Notes under the pieces: generated by a model
Database searches by the model: none
The model's input: only the letters and a program-made list of their open reading frames with translations
What the model was told of the DNA's origin: nothing
DNA from: Malus domestica
Taxonomy: Eukaryota; Streptophyta; Magnoliopsida; Rosales; Rosaceae
Assembly (NCBI RefSeq): GCF_042453785.1
Contig: NC_091668.1
Span: 3,860,501-3,924,500 of the forward strand
Reading direction: 5' to 3'
DNA: 64,000 bases
Position numbers and translations under genes: made by a program
Shown: in pieces, positions 46,010 through 58,690 of the stretch
Numbering within the stretch: the stretch's first letter is position 1
Layout: each line of letters starts with the position of its first letter

Positions 46010-49000
46010 CGAAATCAAACTATAGAAAGTGAAAGAATAGTTTTAAATTTAGTTTATAGTTTTATATTCCTTTTCTTATACATTCTTCAACATCTCCCTC
46101 AGGTCTCATCATCTCTCATCAACTCTTATATCCCTCATTTCCCTCATGTATTTCCTTTACGATTCTAAGAACAAGTCCACCCTACTAAGGCTGAAAAAAG
46201 TGAGTATGATATCAATATATTGAACTCATATAAGAATTGAACTCTTTTAGTAGGCCGAAAAACTAAACGTGATACCAATATATTGAACTTACACTAATGT
46301 AGCAGTAGTGTTATAGATATCACACTCATGTTGCGTGATTTTTATATACAAGTATCACACCCACTCAAACTAAAAGGCCTAAAAAAAAAAAACAAAAACT
46401 ACACACTGAAAATAAAATGATTAACAACGTTATAAAACCTTCATACCTCGGACATGAAATATCCTCTTAACATATGCCCTATGAACTAATCTCTCCATGT
46501 ACCGGAAAGCTTTTACTTTAAGACAAATAAAGTCAAGCAATTCTCAAACCCTGCCACATGAGCTAAAAAAAACAGCCATGATTGTGAGAGTTGAAATCTC
46601 ACTTTCTCAGTGGTTAGGGTTTGCAACTTTGCACATATTCTCTGATATAATAAAGCTTTTGAAATTTGTTAGTGGATTTGAGCATATGGGAATGGGGATG
46701 GATGAGAAGTAGTGTGATTAGATCAGAGCATATACTGCAAAAAGCAATAAGCACTTCTTGACTTGCATCTGCTTCCACTTTTTGTGATAAGAAAAATTCT
46801 AAATCCCTTGCAGAAAAAGGTAACGCCGTTGCCCCCATAAAATCATTGCTAATGCAAGAAAGAATTGAACCACTATTAAATTAAAAATATTCATTTATGC
46901 TCCATTTTCTGGAGTTGAGATCCTTGTCGGATGTCTATGTTCAGAATTGACAGATCAGGAAACTCAAACCGTTTAAGAAAAATAGAGAAAGAGAGAGAGA
47001 CCTGAGCCGTTCAAAGGCTTGATTTGTGTGAAGTGAATCAATGAGATGAGCTAATGATGGCCACATGATTTAATTTGAGTGATCTGAATTTCTGCGTCTG
47101 TCAGTTCCGGACACATAGATCGAGAGAGGATGTCAATTCCATTTTCTGCACAATTTGTTGCCTCTTGACATGTCAAAGGGCATTATGTGATGTCATGACC
47201 AATTTGGGGTACATAGAATAGACTTGTCTGTCGTCTATCCGTTAAACATGATTTTTGTCAAACATATATATGCTTTAATGATGCCTCTATAGAATTTCAC
47301 AAGCCTTGTACTCTTTTACTTCTTTTTATTCTCTTTCCAACATGAGAGATGTTTGATTTTGTTTGAAGTGTCAACATATATGATACTTTAATCAAATATA
47401 AAGTACGGGAATAGAGATTCAAACTTGAGTGCAGAAAGAAGAACATCTGCTCTAGGTAATATGATTATGCCTGCATTTGCATTTTTTGAATTTGTGAAGA
47501 GGAACATTTTGTACAATCCGCAGGGATGGTTCAATAACGAAACACATGTTGCGTAAGCTCGGTTGCCCTAAATTCGAATGGTAATAGATGAACAACTTCT
47601 CAAGTTCAACCGGTGTCCTTGTAACTTGTTGGTTATGTTACATCCCAGGTTCAACATGTCTTGGTTTCGATGATCCTCAGTTGACCAAAAATACACTAGA
47701 ACTAAAGATATTAGTATTTACTTGACACGTGTAATTTGTAGAGGAAGATGAAGCTATTCTATCTTGGGTTGGTTCGGGCATTACTGGTTTGGACTTTCTT
47801 TCCCGGAATGGGCCTGCCGGCCTTTGATAATTGTCTTCTGGCCCAACTTGTTCCTACAACTTTGGTCACTTTGAGCCCAATTTCAGCAGTACCAACAAAA
47901 GTTGGTCGGTGAATAAGAAACCCAAAAGGCCGGTGCTTCTGGACGGTCCACTTGAGTCAAATGGCATATAAATCACATGGGCTGCTGATAATTTAATTCT
48001 TTTAATATATTTAGAGTTTTCAATCAGAATTTTAAACGCTTTTCTGAAATTTAAAGAGTATTCAGTAAATAGTTTATTAAAATTCTTAAAAATCTGAGCT
48101 TATTCAATTTGGATTTAAAAAATTTATAATATTCAAGTTAAAACAGTTGAGGAATTGAAGAGATTTTGTAGCGTATTTTAAGTATTCACAAATCTCACGT
48201 CTCTACTCAAATTTTTAGGGACTTGAATCAAATTTTACGTGAAATTTTTACAAATCAATAAAATTCCTTCAAATGTATGAATATATAAATACATTAAAAT
48301 ATCTCAAAATCTCAATGGAATACACCAATTTTAATGTGAATCGCATGGTGGTTTTATTTTCCCCTTTTTCTCCAACAAAAGGAGAAAAAGTCTAAAATAA
48401 ACAAGCGTTGCACATAATTTAATCTCCTATAGCTTTCGTGCGGTGTAGGCAAACATGTTGATTGATTTGTTTTGGCTTTCACATCTTCTTAATTTATATT
48501 TACAAAATGACACAAAGATAGTTGACTATTTAATGGAGCGACTATTGACTAAATTTGGATGTCAACACTTATTTTGGTCATTCGTTATGTTCCAACCTTA
48601 AGTGGATTCTCATGTACAATGAACTTTTTGAAAGTGACATCATGCAATTTTAGGTTGTTGACCTAATACGAATAGGGTTGTGTTAAGATCAATCGTTATG
48701 TACAATTATTGATGCATTGTGATTAGACCGTATGAACTCTGGCAGTTTGGGAGCATTAATGCCATGTGTACTCACAAAGCATCGATGGGAAAATAACTTA
48801 TTGATGCATTTTTGGCCTGCTACGTGGGGGTTATTAGAGGTAGACAACACAGGGCAATGAGCAGAGATTTGGGTGACTTGTTAAAGTTGTCGAACGACAA
48901 ATAATCATGTCATCTCAAACTTCGCATGTTAAAGGTTGACTGTAGCATTCTACAATATCGAAAAAGCTCGTGCAAAAGACTCAATACACCTTGTTGGGGA

Positions 49001-49224
49001 CTTTTCTGATTTGAACTCATCCCACCTCAATCATTTGGTTTGATAGTAGATGTCAATTAAACCAGTTAATTAGGACAATGTATTCGTTTTCTTATAAAAC
49101 TTTAGAGAGACCGTAGAGCAGCTTGGGTTGAGGTAAACCAAACCAAACCCAGCCCAGTCGAGTTAAAAGACAACCCTTCCTCTTATCAATTTTGTGTCCA
49201 ATATACCAAAAGAATCTCCTCCTC

Positions 49225-49229
<5 letters not shown>
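46007..49229. other. Intergenic, no gene seen
   Basis: AT-rich, no ORF with recognisable content and no transposon termini that I could match. The last few hundred bases should be the MGD1 promoter. Confidence 0.5.

Positions 49230-49263
<34 letters not shown>
49230..49263. repeat. (CT)n microsatellite in the MGD1 leader
   Basis: Pure CT run about 250 bases before the MGD1 start codon, in a pyrimidine-rich leader. Confidence 0.8.
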
Positions 49264-49267
<4 letters not shown>

Positions 49268-49510
49268 CACGCGCGCGCACATGTACACACCAAAATCCTC
49301 TCTGTGTGGCCACAAAACCCCCGTCTAGATTTCCACTTCGTTAACTTCACTCTTTCGAAAACCCCCTACGTTCCCTTCCCCCTCTCTCTTCCTTCCAAGC
49401 TTTTACTAACCTTGTTCTCTTCTGGCGTTTCATTTTCCAGACGTTCTGCTCAGAACCCAATTCAATATTTGACCGCCATGTTTTAATCTCTCGAACCCGG
49501 AAATCCCACC

Positions 49511-52458
49511 ATGCATAACCCTTCAGTCGCAACCCAGGAACCCAGTCCGGTCTACGACCTCGTTTCGCAATTGGGTCGGTTCGCCTTCAGCTCAGGGCCT
49601 CATAGCAGCTCCGGTTCTGATGGTCACTCCTCGTTTTTGTCCAATTTCTTGTATTTCGACGCCTTTGGGGGTGCTTCAGTTGCCGGGAAGAAGCCCAAGG
49701 TCGGCGTTTCAGCTTCACTGAGCTTGAGCAGTCGCGGCGGTTTGGGAATTTGGAGGAGTGTGACGGAGTTTAATCGGGCTATACGGTTCCACTGTGACAA
49801 ATTCCCAATTGGGTTTGCTTCTGTTCGCGTCGGGTCTGGGGACGGAAATGGAAATGGGTCGGATAACGGCGTTGGAGACAATAACAATGTGTTGGTAGAA
49901 GATGGAGGCGGAGTTAACGATAATGGGATTGCGTTGAATGGTGTGAAGGTGGAGAGACCCAAGAAAGTTTTGATTTTGATGAGTGACACCGGCGGCGGCC
50001 ACCGTGCTTCTGCGGAGGCGATTAAGGCGGCGTTTAATGAGGAATTTGGTGATGAATATCAGGTCAGTTCTTTTGAATTTGGTTAGAAAGTTTCAACTTT
50101 GTTATGAAACTTGTATTTGATTGTTTGACTTATGTAGTGAGAAATCGGAATTACATGAAAAATTTGTAATGTTGGTTGAACTGGTAGTTCTGCAGCAATG
50201 TAATAACATAACGCCGTAAGAAATTAGATCTCAAAATGTATAATTTTTTATCTGTTCCCACGCAATTTCAGTAGTTAAATTGAATACTTGAAGGAGAAAG
50301 CAAATGGATGTGTGAGTGTGCATATTTTTTGATCATATTTTCGGTTAAGAGTGCATATCGCAGGTGTTTGTTACTGACTTATGGTCGGATCATACGCCTT
50401 GGCCATTTAATCAACTTCCCAGGAGCTATAATTTCTTGGTGAAACACGGGCCGTTATGGAAAATGACATATTATGGGACTGCTCCGCGGCTGGTGCATCA
50501 ATCTAATTTTGCAGCAACTTCTACGTTTATAGCTCGGTAAGAATTTTTTCGCTAAAGGTTACTGCTTATAATTCATTTAGTCTGTTTTCCTAAGGTAGTT
50601 GTACATTCTTTTGCTTCATGTAAAAGTTGACCACATGTATTAAATTAACTCACAACATGCCTTTCAAATTTCGAATGGTTATTTACTGCAGCAGCCGTTG
50701 ACTATAAGTTTTAGTGATTAAAATAAGTACATAAATTTAGATAGAAATGCCATTTTCAAGGAAATAATTAATATTGTTTTGGCAGATTTTAAACCCTATG
50801 AGGAAAACACCAGATAGGATTACAAACGCAGAAAATGAGCAAATTTGTCTAATGTTCACGAGTTTTTTATAAGTTCTGTCAAATTATGGTTCAGCAGTAC
50901 ATCGTTGTTGATATCCTCTAATTCTGTTTCATTTTGCAGGGAGGTTGCAAAAGGACTGATGAAATACCAGCCGGATATTATCATCAGTGTGCATCCGCTG
51001 ATGCAACATGTACCACTTCGTGTCTTGAGGGGAAGGGGTCTATTGAAGAAGATAGTCTTTACCACAGTTGTCACGGATTTAAGTACTTGTCATCCTACAT
51101 GGTTAGTTTTGCACAAAGCTTCCATTAGGAAATTATAGCCTATTTTTCCAAGCATACCTTTGATATTTTATGTCTTCACTTCCAGGTTTCATAAGCTTGT
51201 AACGAGATGCTATTGCCCAACAAATGAGGTCGCAAAGAGGGCATTGAAAGCTGGACTCCAGCCTTCCCAAATCAAGGTTTATGGCCTCCCTGTGCGGCCT
51301 AGCTTTGTCAAGCCTGTGCGACCAAAGGTTGGTTACTGATCAACTAAACTTTTTAACCTTGATGTAATTGGTTGTACGACCACAAGAAACCAGCAAGTGG
51401 TGTGATATTGAAAGGATTGGAAATTTGAAATATGTGGTTGTAAGCTGCCAAATGGATTATGATGATTTACAGATAATACTCTCCCGTATAAGTTATGGTG
51501 AAAGCATTTATCAAAGTGGTTTTAGATTGCACATTCCATGATTGTAGACTCTGGTTTTGAATAAATGTTTGTCATGTTTTATTTATTTCACTGCAGGCTG
51601 AACTTCGGAGAGAACTAGGAATGGAGGAGGATCTTCCCGCTGTGTTGCTCATGGGAGGAGGAGAAGGAATGGGTCCTATCGAAGCTACAGCTCAGGAACT
51701 TGGGGATGCATTATATGACGAGAATCTTGGGGAGCCTGTAGGTCAGGTCCTTGTCATATGTGGTCGCAACAAAAAGCTTGCAAACAAGTTGCTTTCTATC
51801 AACTGGAAGATCCCGGTCCAGGTAGTTTTATACTTCTGAAGGGAAAGTCGGAGTCACAGCATTAATACTTATAAACAGAAGTTAGTAGCTAAAATTGATC
51901 GACATTGTAGGTGAAGGGGTTTGTTACTAAAATGGAAGAATGCATGGGAGCTTGCGATTGCATTATTACGAAGGTGAGTTTGTCACCAGTCATAAAAACC
52001 ATGACAGTCTTGTATATTTTGTTATCAACCAATTAGTCTCCTTCTTTTGAATAGGCCGGTCCGGGGACTATTGCAGAAGCCATGATAAGAGGCCTCCCGA
52101 TTATTCTGAACGATTACATTGCCGGACAGGTAACAGTGATTTAATCTACTTTTCCTTATGCTGCTCTGTTTTGAGAATCCCCTCACTGGAAAATGTAGCT
52201 ACTGACTGTTTCTTCTGGTTGCAGGAAGTTGGGAATGTACCATATGTCGTTGAAAACGGGTGCGGAAAATATTCTAAATCTCCGAAAGAGATAGCAAGGA
52301 TCGTCGCTGATTGGTTTGGTCCGAAAGCAGATGAGCTAAAGGCCATGTCGGAAAATGCACTGAAGCTGGCAAAGCCTGATTCCGTGTTCAAGATTGTTCA
52401 TGATCTTCACGAGCTCGTTAGACAACGAAGCCTTGTACCGCAATTATGTACAACCTAA
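49511..52458 (+). CDS. MGD1: MGD1, monogalactosyldiacylglycerol synthase
   Basis: Eight exons: 49511-50062, 50364-50536, 50940-51101, 51186-51327, 51597-51821, 51911-51973, 52055-52129, 52225-52458; 541 aa (Arabidopsis MGD1 is about 533). It moves galactose from UDP-Gal to diacylglycerol at the chloroplast inner envelope, making the main thylakoid lipid. The long N-terminal extension with a Ser/Gly-rich transit region marks the A-type (MGD1) rather than the shorter B-type MGD2/3. The fold is a family-28 glycosyltransferase: glycine-rich acceptor loop [15 protein letters not shown] (156-170), [16 protein letters not shown], then in the C-terminal half [30 protein letters not shown] and the UDP-binding [12 protein letters not shown]. 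All introns are GT/AG. A MITE lies 26 bp past the stop codon, probably in the 3' leader or just beyond it. Confidence 0.96.
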
Positions 52459-52483
52459 CCCTATTTTCCCCAACCAATTTTGA

Positions 52484-52711
52484 ATTCGTTTGAATGTGCT
52501 TTTAAAATGACTGAAAGCGCTTTTGGTGAAAATATTTTTGGAAACAATTCTTAGTTAAAATGCTTGTAAATCCTAGAAAAGCATTTAAAGTACTTCCTTG
52601 AAAAAGCACATAACTGGTGCTTCTTGTAGAAAGCATCTCAAGTGCTTTTGAACCCAAAAGCATTTTATCTAAAAGTGTTTTAAGTCATTTTAAAAGTACA
52701 TTCAAACAAGC
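52484..52711. mobile_element. MITE copy just downstream of MGD1
   Basis: Same family as 15448-15676 but inverted: it starts CGTTTGAATGTGCTTTTAA, contains GGTGCTTCTTGTAGAAAGC and ends TACATTCAAACAAGC. The ends are more worn than those of the other copy. Confidence 0.7.
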
Positions 52712-54122
52712 ATTTTGTTTACCAGTCCTGTAATCGATCAAAACTACGCTCTTCTCCCCTTCTCATTTCACTTCCTTGTTATATTGTTTATGTTAAAAAA
52801 TAACAATAATATTATAATTTTCATATTAATATAACATATCAGGCTATCAGCGTGATTGTGAACTCTTAATGTACAATTTAGAAGATGGTGTTGCCTTGGA
52901 CGGCAAGTCTTTTTATTCATCCTCCATGGCTTTTCATTGCTTCAATGGCGCAAGAAGAGTATCCCAGGCTCCCAGCAAGTGGAAGATCAAGAAGGAGCCG
53001 TCGAGGCCGGAGGATGTTGCCTCTATTTAGACATGAACGACGTCGAGACGCGACCAAAACAAAATCAGAAGAGTAAACACAGATGCCACACCTATCCGGG
53101 TTAAGAAGGTTCACCAAAATCGACCTCGTACTACATCATCGCATTTACCGGGAAAGGCGGCCGGTGTTTAGGGATGGACAATGGGTGCACCCACCATCAT
53201 CATCACCATCACCGGCACCACTATCACCGCCACCAGAGGGATTCCTATTAGGCCCAAACGGATACCCATTGTTCAGCCCTATTGGTTGTCTTTGGAGGCT
53301 ACTGGCGTCTTAATTTTATTGAATCGTAGATCACTTGGTCCTGTTAATCGAATTGAGATACATTACGACAAAAATATTCATACGAATTATGTTTTAGCAT
53401 CTTGAGTCAGAGAGATAATTACAAAGGACTCGCTTAAACACACCCACCCATACACCCCAATGTCATGAACTCAATTCCTCCACCCCATCAAATGTATCGA
53501 TTAACAAAAAAGAAAACGAGATCTCAAGAAAAAGAAAGGGAAAGGAAAGGAGAGCTAGTTAAACTCGAACATGTTGGATTATATGATTTGGTCTATATAT
53601 GCTCCAATTTGCTTAGTGATGCTGTATTTGTTTATACATACATACATCCTTTCTCACATGACATTTTATGTGAATCGTGACATTTTATATCTATCACAAA
53701 TCTTAAAAAGACAACATTTCACACTTTTAAAATCATGATTCTCTGCGACTTATTCTGTGATAATGTGAGAGACACTTTCTATGAAGTTAGCACACTTAAA
53801 ACATTAAAAGTAGAACAATAGTTGACTACTCAAATGATGAGTAGGAGTTTCTACTCAAAATTGTTCGCTGTCGATTCATAAAACTTCGTATTTATAATCG
53901 GGATCATCATATGATAAGTCACTCCATAAAGAGTGCTTCTTCACAAAAATTATTTCAAACTAAGGTTGTTCAGCTATCAAATTATACAAAATAAGATGAA
54001 CGAAATTAATAAAAGCATTATGAATCATCTATGTATTTGCTACAATAGATTAACTACACGACATTAGTTTTTATTTTTATTTTTTGTAGAGATAATTTTT
54101 ATAAAGTGATTTATAATATAAA
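52712..54122. other. Intergenic, no recognised gene
   Basis: Small frames at 52885-53076 (RSRRSRRGRR) and 53083-53405 (Pro/Ser/His-rich, Thr/Ile-rich in another frame) are short, abut each other and match nothing I know. They could be remains of one broken gene. The rest is AT-rich. Confidence 0.4.
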
Positions 54123-54234
54123 CGATTATGATTATAAGCACAAAGATTTCTAATTAGAACCGAAATAGTTTTAAATAAGAATTCCGATTATGATTATAAG
54201 CACAAAGATTTCTAATTAGAACCGAAATAGTTTT
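54123..54234. repeat. 62-bp tandem duplication at the LTR-element insertion point
   Basis: The unit CGATTATGATTATAAGCAC...ACCGAAATAG occurs at 54123 and 54185. The LTR element entered at the end of the second unit, and the sequence after it (GTTTTAAATAAGAATTC) matches the join between the units, so the duplication is older than the insertion. Confidence 0.75.
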
Positions 54235-54746
54235 TGTTTGTACCATACTTGACCAATCCCGAAACTACCGAGCACCGGCCAACGCTATACTGTCAAGGAC
54301 CCAGAAGAGTTCCCCTCCGACCAGGAGGCCAATCACTACTCGACACGTGTCAAGATTAGAAGCCAATTAGAGCGCAGCACGTGTCGACATTAAGAACCAA
54401 TCATAACATGACACATGTCAATGTGACAAAGCTACAAGTTTTTCTATAAATATGGGTCATTCCCCCACAATATTGCCTAATGCCATTTGTGTTAAATCAT
54501 TCACAAGAACTCACTAAATTGAGAGCTTGATCCTTTGTACTTGTGTAAGCCCTTCACTACTAATAAGAACTCCTCTACTCCGTGGACGTAGCCAATCTGG
54601 GTGAACCACGTACATCCTGTGTTTGCTTCTCTGTCTCTATTCATTTACGTACTTATCCTCACTAGTGACCGAAGCAACCAAGCGAAGGTCATAAAACCTG
54701 ACACTTTCTGTTGTACCAAAGTCTTCGCTGATTTTGTGCATCAACA
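54235..54746 (+). repeat. 5' LTR of the gag-only element
   Basis: 512 bp. Contains TTCTATAAATATGGG (TATA box near 54445) and three CACGTGT/ACATGT words upstream of it. Differs from the 3' LTR at three bases. Confidence 0.93.
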
Positions 54747-54748
54747 TT

Positions 54749-54765
54749 TGGCGCCGTCTGTGGGA
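54749..54765 (+). promoter_or_regulatory. Primer-binding site of the gag-only element
   Basis: TGGCGCCGTCTGTGGGA starts two bases after the 5' LTR. The first bases TGGCGCC are common to plant Ty3-type primer sites. I cannot name the tRNA with certainty. Confidence 0.7.
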
Positions 54766-54853
54766 AACGACACTTATTCCTACTCTCTTCAGCTGTGTCA
54801 AGCTGGTTTCTATCATTCGTACACTTTCTTTTGATCAGGCATCGCTCTCCAGC

Positions 54854-56272
54854 ATGGGAAGCGAAGGAAGCCACAGCACACAGAATGACACCCCCCTTGC
54901 ACATAGTGCGAAACAACGAAAGAAGGAAGGAAAACGAGTTCTTCTTCAAGCTAAAGTCGATGAGTTGGAAGCTCAGAACAACAAGATAGCAATGAGGAAT
55001 GAGGTCCTCCAGGAGCAATATGAGAAGCTCTTCGAGACACTTCACGAAGCTAGGCAAGCTCAAACACGCGAGCTTGTTGCCCCCGTGGAAGTCAACCATC
55101 AACTGGGTGCCCTCCAACATGGAGGGTCACATGCATTCGACATAGATATCCCTGATAGGGAACAAATTACCCCTCGATTTGATAATCAACATGAGGCTTC
55201 TCTTAACCCAGTTGCTTCGACCCGAACCATGAGAAGCGGAGGGAGACACCTCTTTGCTGAAGGGGCAGAAGGATCGAAAGCCGTCTTTCGCGATTGTCGG
55301 GATTTCCTGAAGCAACGTCGAGAGAATTCCATCCATATAAGCTCAAAGATCAATGACCCAAGGATTTCTGAGAGACTCGGTCCCCTGCCACGGCCCGAGC
55401 CGGCCACCAACTTGGGGAAGGTGCAACAAGTCCTAGAGAGACATGAGGGTACATGGGACTCAGAGGTGTTCCGACAGACATACCCTGGAAGCCAGTACAG
55501 CGAGTCCAGGGAAAAATCACATGCCCTTGATCAAACCTTCCTAATTCCAAGAGGAGATGGAGATTTACGAAAGAAAGCTCCAGTGGCACATAACTCCGCT
55601 CAGGACCCCCTTGTCCTACAACTTCTTGAGGAAGTAAACAAGTTGAAGGCTGAACGTCAGGCTGAAATACCTGACTGGAACCAACCCAGGCCTGGCCCTC
55701 TTACAAGGAGGATCCTCAACACCCCCCTTCAAGCAAAGACAAAGCAGAAGCTTGGCTTGCAACTTTATACTGGAAAAGAGGACCCGATTGAGCACCTTAA
55801 CCTCTTTGAGTCCACCATGGCATACTGGATGCACACCGACGAAGAGCGATGTCTTCTCTTCCCCTCCACCTTCTCTGGCGGAGCTCTAAATTGGTATTGT
55901 CGTCTTACACCTGAGACGGTAGACTCATTTGAGGAATTGAGGAAACTATTTGTTTCCCAACACATTTTCCAAACCGATCGCTTGCACTCTGCAGATGACC
56001 TGTACACTATCCGCCAGAGGCCAGACGAGTCATTACGTATGTATGCTGGCCGCTTCAGCCATGAATACTCCCGGTGTGCCGAGGCAGATGACAAGACTGC
56101 CCTCAAAGCCTTCACGGCAGGCCTACGTGATTGTTTCTTTAAATACATGATCAATGCCAATACTTGGAAGACTTACTCTGAGGTGATGGCGCAGGCTTAT
56201 AACCATGCCTCCGCCGAGGCAAAGACATATCAGGAGAAACCCCCTCACCCAACGCCATGGAGGAAGAACTAG
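54854..56272 (+). CDS. gag: Ty3-type Gag, lacking the zinc knuckle
   Basis: 472 aa from ATG at 54854. A coiled coil comes first (VDELEAQNNKIAMRNEVLQE), then a long charged region, then the retrotransposon gag domain (LGLQLYTGKEDPIEHLNLFE, FSGGALNWYCRL, SFEELRKLFVSQH, LYTIRQRPDESLRMYAGRF). It should make the particle shell and bind RNA. It ends TPWRKN soon after the domain, before any CCHC knuckle and before any protease, so it may be shortened. The frame is open upstream of the ATG into the LTR, but no other ATG is usable. Related to Ty3/gypsy elements; lineage not determined. Confidence 0.85.
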   Translation: MGSEGSHSTQNDTPLAHSAKQRKKEGKRVLLQAKVDELEAQNNKIAMRNEVLQEQYEKLFETLHEARQAQTRELVAPVEVNHQLGALQHGGSHAFDIDIPDREQITPRFDNQHEASLNPVASTRTMRSGGRHLFAEGAEGSKAVFRDCRDFLKQRRENSIHISSKINDPRISERLGPLPRPEPATNLGKVQQVLERHEGTWDSEVFRQTYPGSQYSESREKSHALDQTFLIPRGDGDLRKKAPVAHNSAQDPLVLQLLEEVNKLKAERQAEIPDWNQPRPGPLTRRILNTPLQAKTKQKLGLQLYTGKEDPIEHLNLFESTMAYWMHTDEERCLLFPSTFSGGALNWYCRLTPETVDSFEELRKLFVSQHIFQTDRLHSADDLYTIRQRPDESLRMYAGRFSHEYSRCAEADDKTALKAFTAGLRDCFFKYMINANTWKTYSEVMAQAYNHASAEAKTYQEKPPHPTPWRKN

Positions 56273-56596
56273 CAATAGCTAAAGTTTGACGGTTGGGAAG
56301 ATCATCCAATGTTTCTCTAGTACAGGACTCTAACAAAGACCCTGAAGACTCCGACATTGCAGACTCAGACTTAGAGCTAAAGCTAGAAGAGCCCTCATCA
56401 CTAGAACTTCCAGGCTCTGACATCTACAATAAGAAGAAACAAATTCTATCACTACATGCATGATCAAAACATAAGGAAGTTCCTATATTACCCACATGAA
56501 GATGGTGCAAAGCGATGCCGGAACCCTTCTCAATCAGAAAGCAATCCGTCTTCCACAGTCACTACAAAACAAGCAAATGAAGACCGTGTCAAGCGC

Positions 56597-56597
<1 letters not shown>

Positions 56598-56631
<34 letters not shown>

Positions 56632-57545
56632 AGCTTCATCCAAAAAGCTTCACCCGAAAAGCTTCACCTCCAAAACTTCACCCAAAAAGCTTCATCCAAA
56701 AAGTTTCACCCAAAAAGCTTCACCTAAAAAAGCTTCACCCAAAAAAAAACTTCACCTCCAAAAAGCTTCACCCAAACAGCTTCACCTAAAAAAGCTTCAC
56801 CCACAAAGCTTCACCTAAAAAGCTTCACCCACAAAGCTTCACCCAAAAAGCTTCACCTCCAAAACTTCACCCAAAAAGCTTCATCAAAAAAGTTTCACCC
56901 AAAAAGCTTCACCTAAAAAAGCTTCACCCAAAAAAAAAAAAAAAAAAAAACTTCACCTCCAAAAAGCTTCACCCAAACAGCTTCACCTAAAAAAGCTTCA
57001 CCCACAAAGCTTCACCTAAAAAGCTTCACCCACAAAGCTTCACCCAAAAAACTTCACCCGAAAAGCTTCACTTAAAAAAGCTTCACCTACACAGCTTCAC
57101 CTAAAAAAGCTTCACCTAGAAAGCTCCCTCTACATACTTTCACCTACAAAGCTTCACCATCAAAGCTTCACCTCGAAAGCTTCATCTACAAAGCTTCATC
57201 TACAAAGCTTCACCATCAAAGCTTCACCCAAAAAGCTTCACCTAAAAAAGCTTCGCCCAAAAAAAACTTCACCTCCAAAAAGCTTCACCCAAACAGCTTC
57301 ACCTAAAAAAACTTCACCCACAAAGCTTCACCTAAAAAGCTTCACCCACAAAGCTTCACCCAAAAAACTTCACCCGAAAAACTTCACTTAAAAAAGCTTC
57401 ACCTACAAAGCTTCACCTAAAAAAGCTTCACCTAGAAAGCTTCACCTACATAGCTTCACCCAGAAAGCTTCACCATCAAAGCTTCACCTAGAAAGCTTCA
57501 ACACCAAAGCTTCACCTACAAAGCTTCAACACAAAACCTTGCTCC
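56598..57545. repeat. A(33) followed by AAAAGCTTCACC minisatellite
   Basis: An A run (56598-56630), then about 75-80 imperfect copies of a 12-base unit (AAAAGCTTCACC, with AAAGCTTCACCC, AAACTTCACC and similar variants). Longer sub-blocks are duplicated, for example around 56640-56800, 56850-57050 and 57225-57420, and a second A run lies near 56931-56950. It stands where pol would be expected. Because 12 is divisible by three, long frames run through it (KKLHPKSFT), which I regard as by-products. Confidence 0.93.
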
Positions 57546-58124
57546 AAATAAACAAATTTTGTTCACAAAACCCAAGATGCCCTTGAACTTGTACAAAAAC
57601 ACAGGTCAACACAAACATTTGTTTTGTTCTACACCCACAACATCCCTGTCATAACCAAACAAGCAATTATGTATATGTTTCCAAACATATTATAATAGAT
57701 CCAACAACAAGCCAAAGTCCCAAGTTTCATAATGGACAAAAGTACAAGCAATTCATCAATAATGAAGGTGCTACAAAACTTGGAATTTGCCCCAAAATAG
57801 AAATCCAACCCAAGAGACTTTTTCTCTCTCTCCCTCTTCCGCCTCCTTTCATCTATCAAATTTCTGCAACCTCTGCTCTTCTCCAATGGAGCTGAATTTT
57901 GGACACCCTATAGTTTTTGAGCATATGAACAACTTTCAAGAAGGAACCATTTCTGTTTGAGCGACGGAAATTAAAGTGTTGAAGCTCCAAACATGACAGT
58001 CGGATTCTTGCAGATTTCGAAGCTGCTATGATATTTCGAAGATCTGGAAATATTTAACCATTAGTTCATTCTGAATTTTTGATATGTTATGAAAGAGACG
58101 ATGAGGCACAACTTCAATGAAGAA

Positions 58125-58690
58125 AGCATGCTGATCTGAACAATAGAAAATGGAGTTTCGAAGCTCACAACAAATCTGACGGGTTGACAGACAAATGATA
58201 AACAGTCACTCATCATACCTGGATTTCTGGAGTTATACTGCTCCGAGGGACCTCAAATTTGGATATGTTGTAGTTCACAAGTTAAGGAACAACTTCGATG
58301 AATAAAGTATGTTGATCTGAACAAGAGAAAATGGAGTTTCGAAGCTCACAACAAGTCTGACAGGTTGACAGAAAAATGATGAACAGTCACTCATCATACC
58401 TGAATTTCTGGATTTGTACTGCTCCGATGGATCTCAAAGTTGGATATGTTGTAGCTTACAAGGTGAGGAACAACTTCTATGAAGAAAGTATGTTGAGATG
58501 AACAAGAAAAAATGGAGTTTAGAAGCTCACAACAAGTCTGACGGGTTAACATAAAATTGATGAACAGTTACTCATCATACCTGAATTTCTGGAGTTGTAC
58601 TACTCCGATGGATCTCAAATTTGGAGATGTTGTAGTTCACAAGATAAGGAACAACTTTCATGAAGACGACTTTGCGATCTGAGCTATAGA
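58125..58690. repeat. 180-bp tandem array in the gag-only element
   Basis: Three units plus a partial one, starting near 58135, 58313, 58493 and 58673, recognisable by GATCTGAACAAGAGAAAATGG and CATCATACCTGAATTTCTGG. Spacing is 178-180 bases. No ORF. Confidence 0.8.

Noticed and set aside
52885-53405. Arg-rich and Pro/Thr-rich frames downstream of MGD1
   Set aside because: Short, in different frames and unrecognised; noted as possible debris only.
56456-56818. Lys-rich proteins from the 12-mer array
   Set aside because: A 12-base repeat stays open in some frames by arithmetic; the Lys run is A(33).
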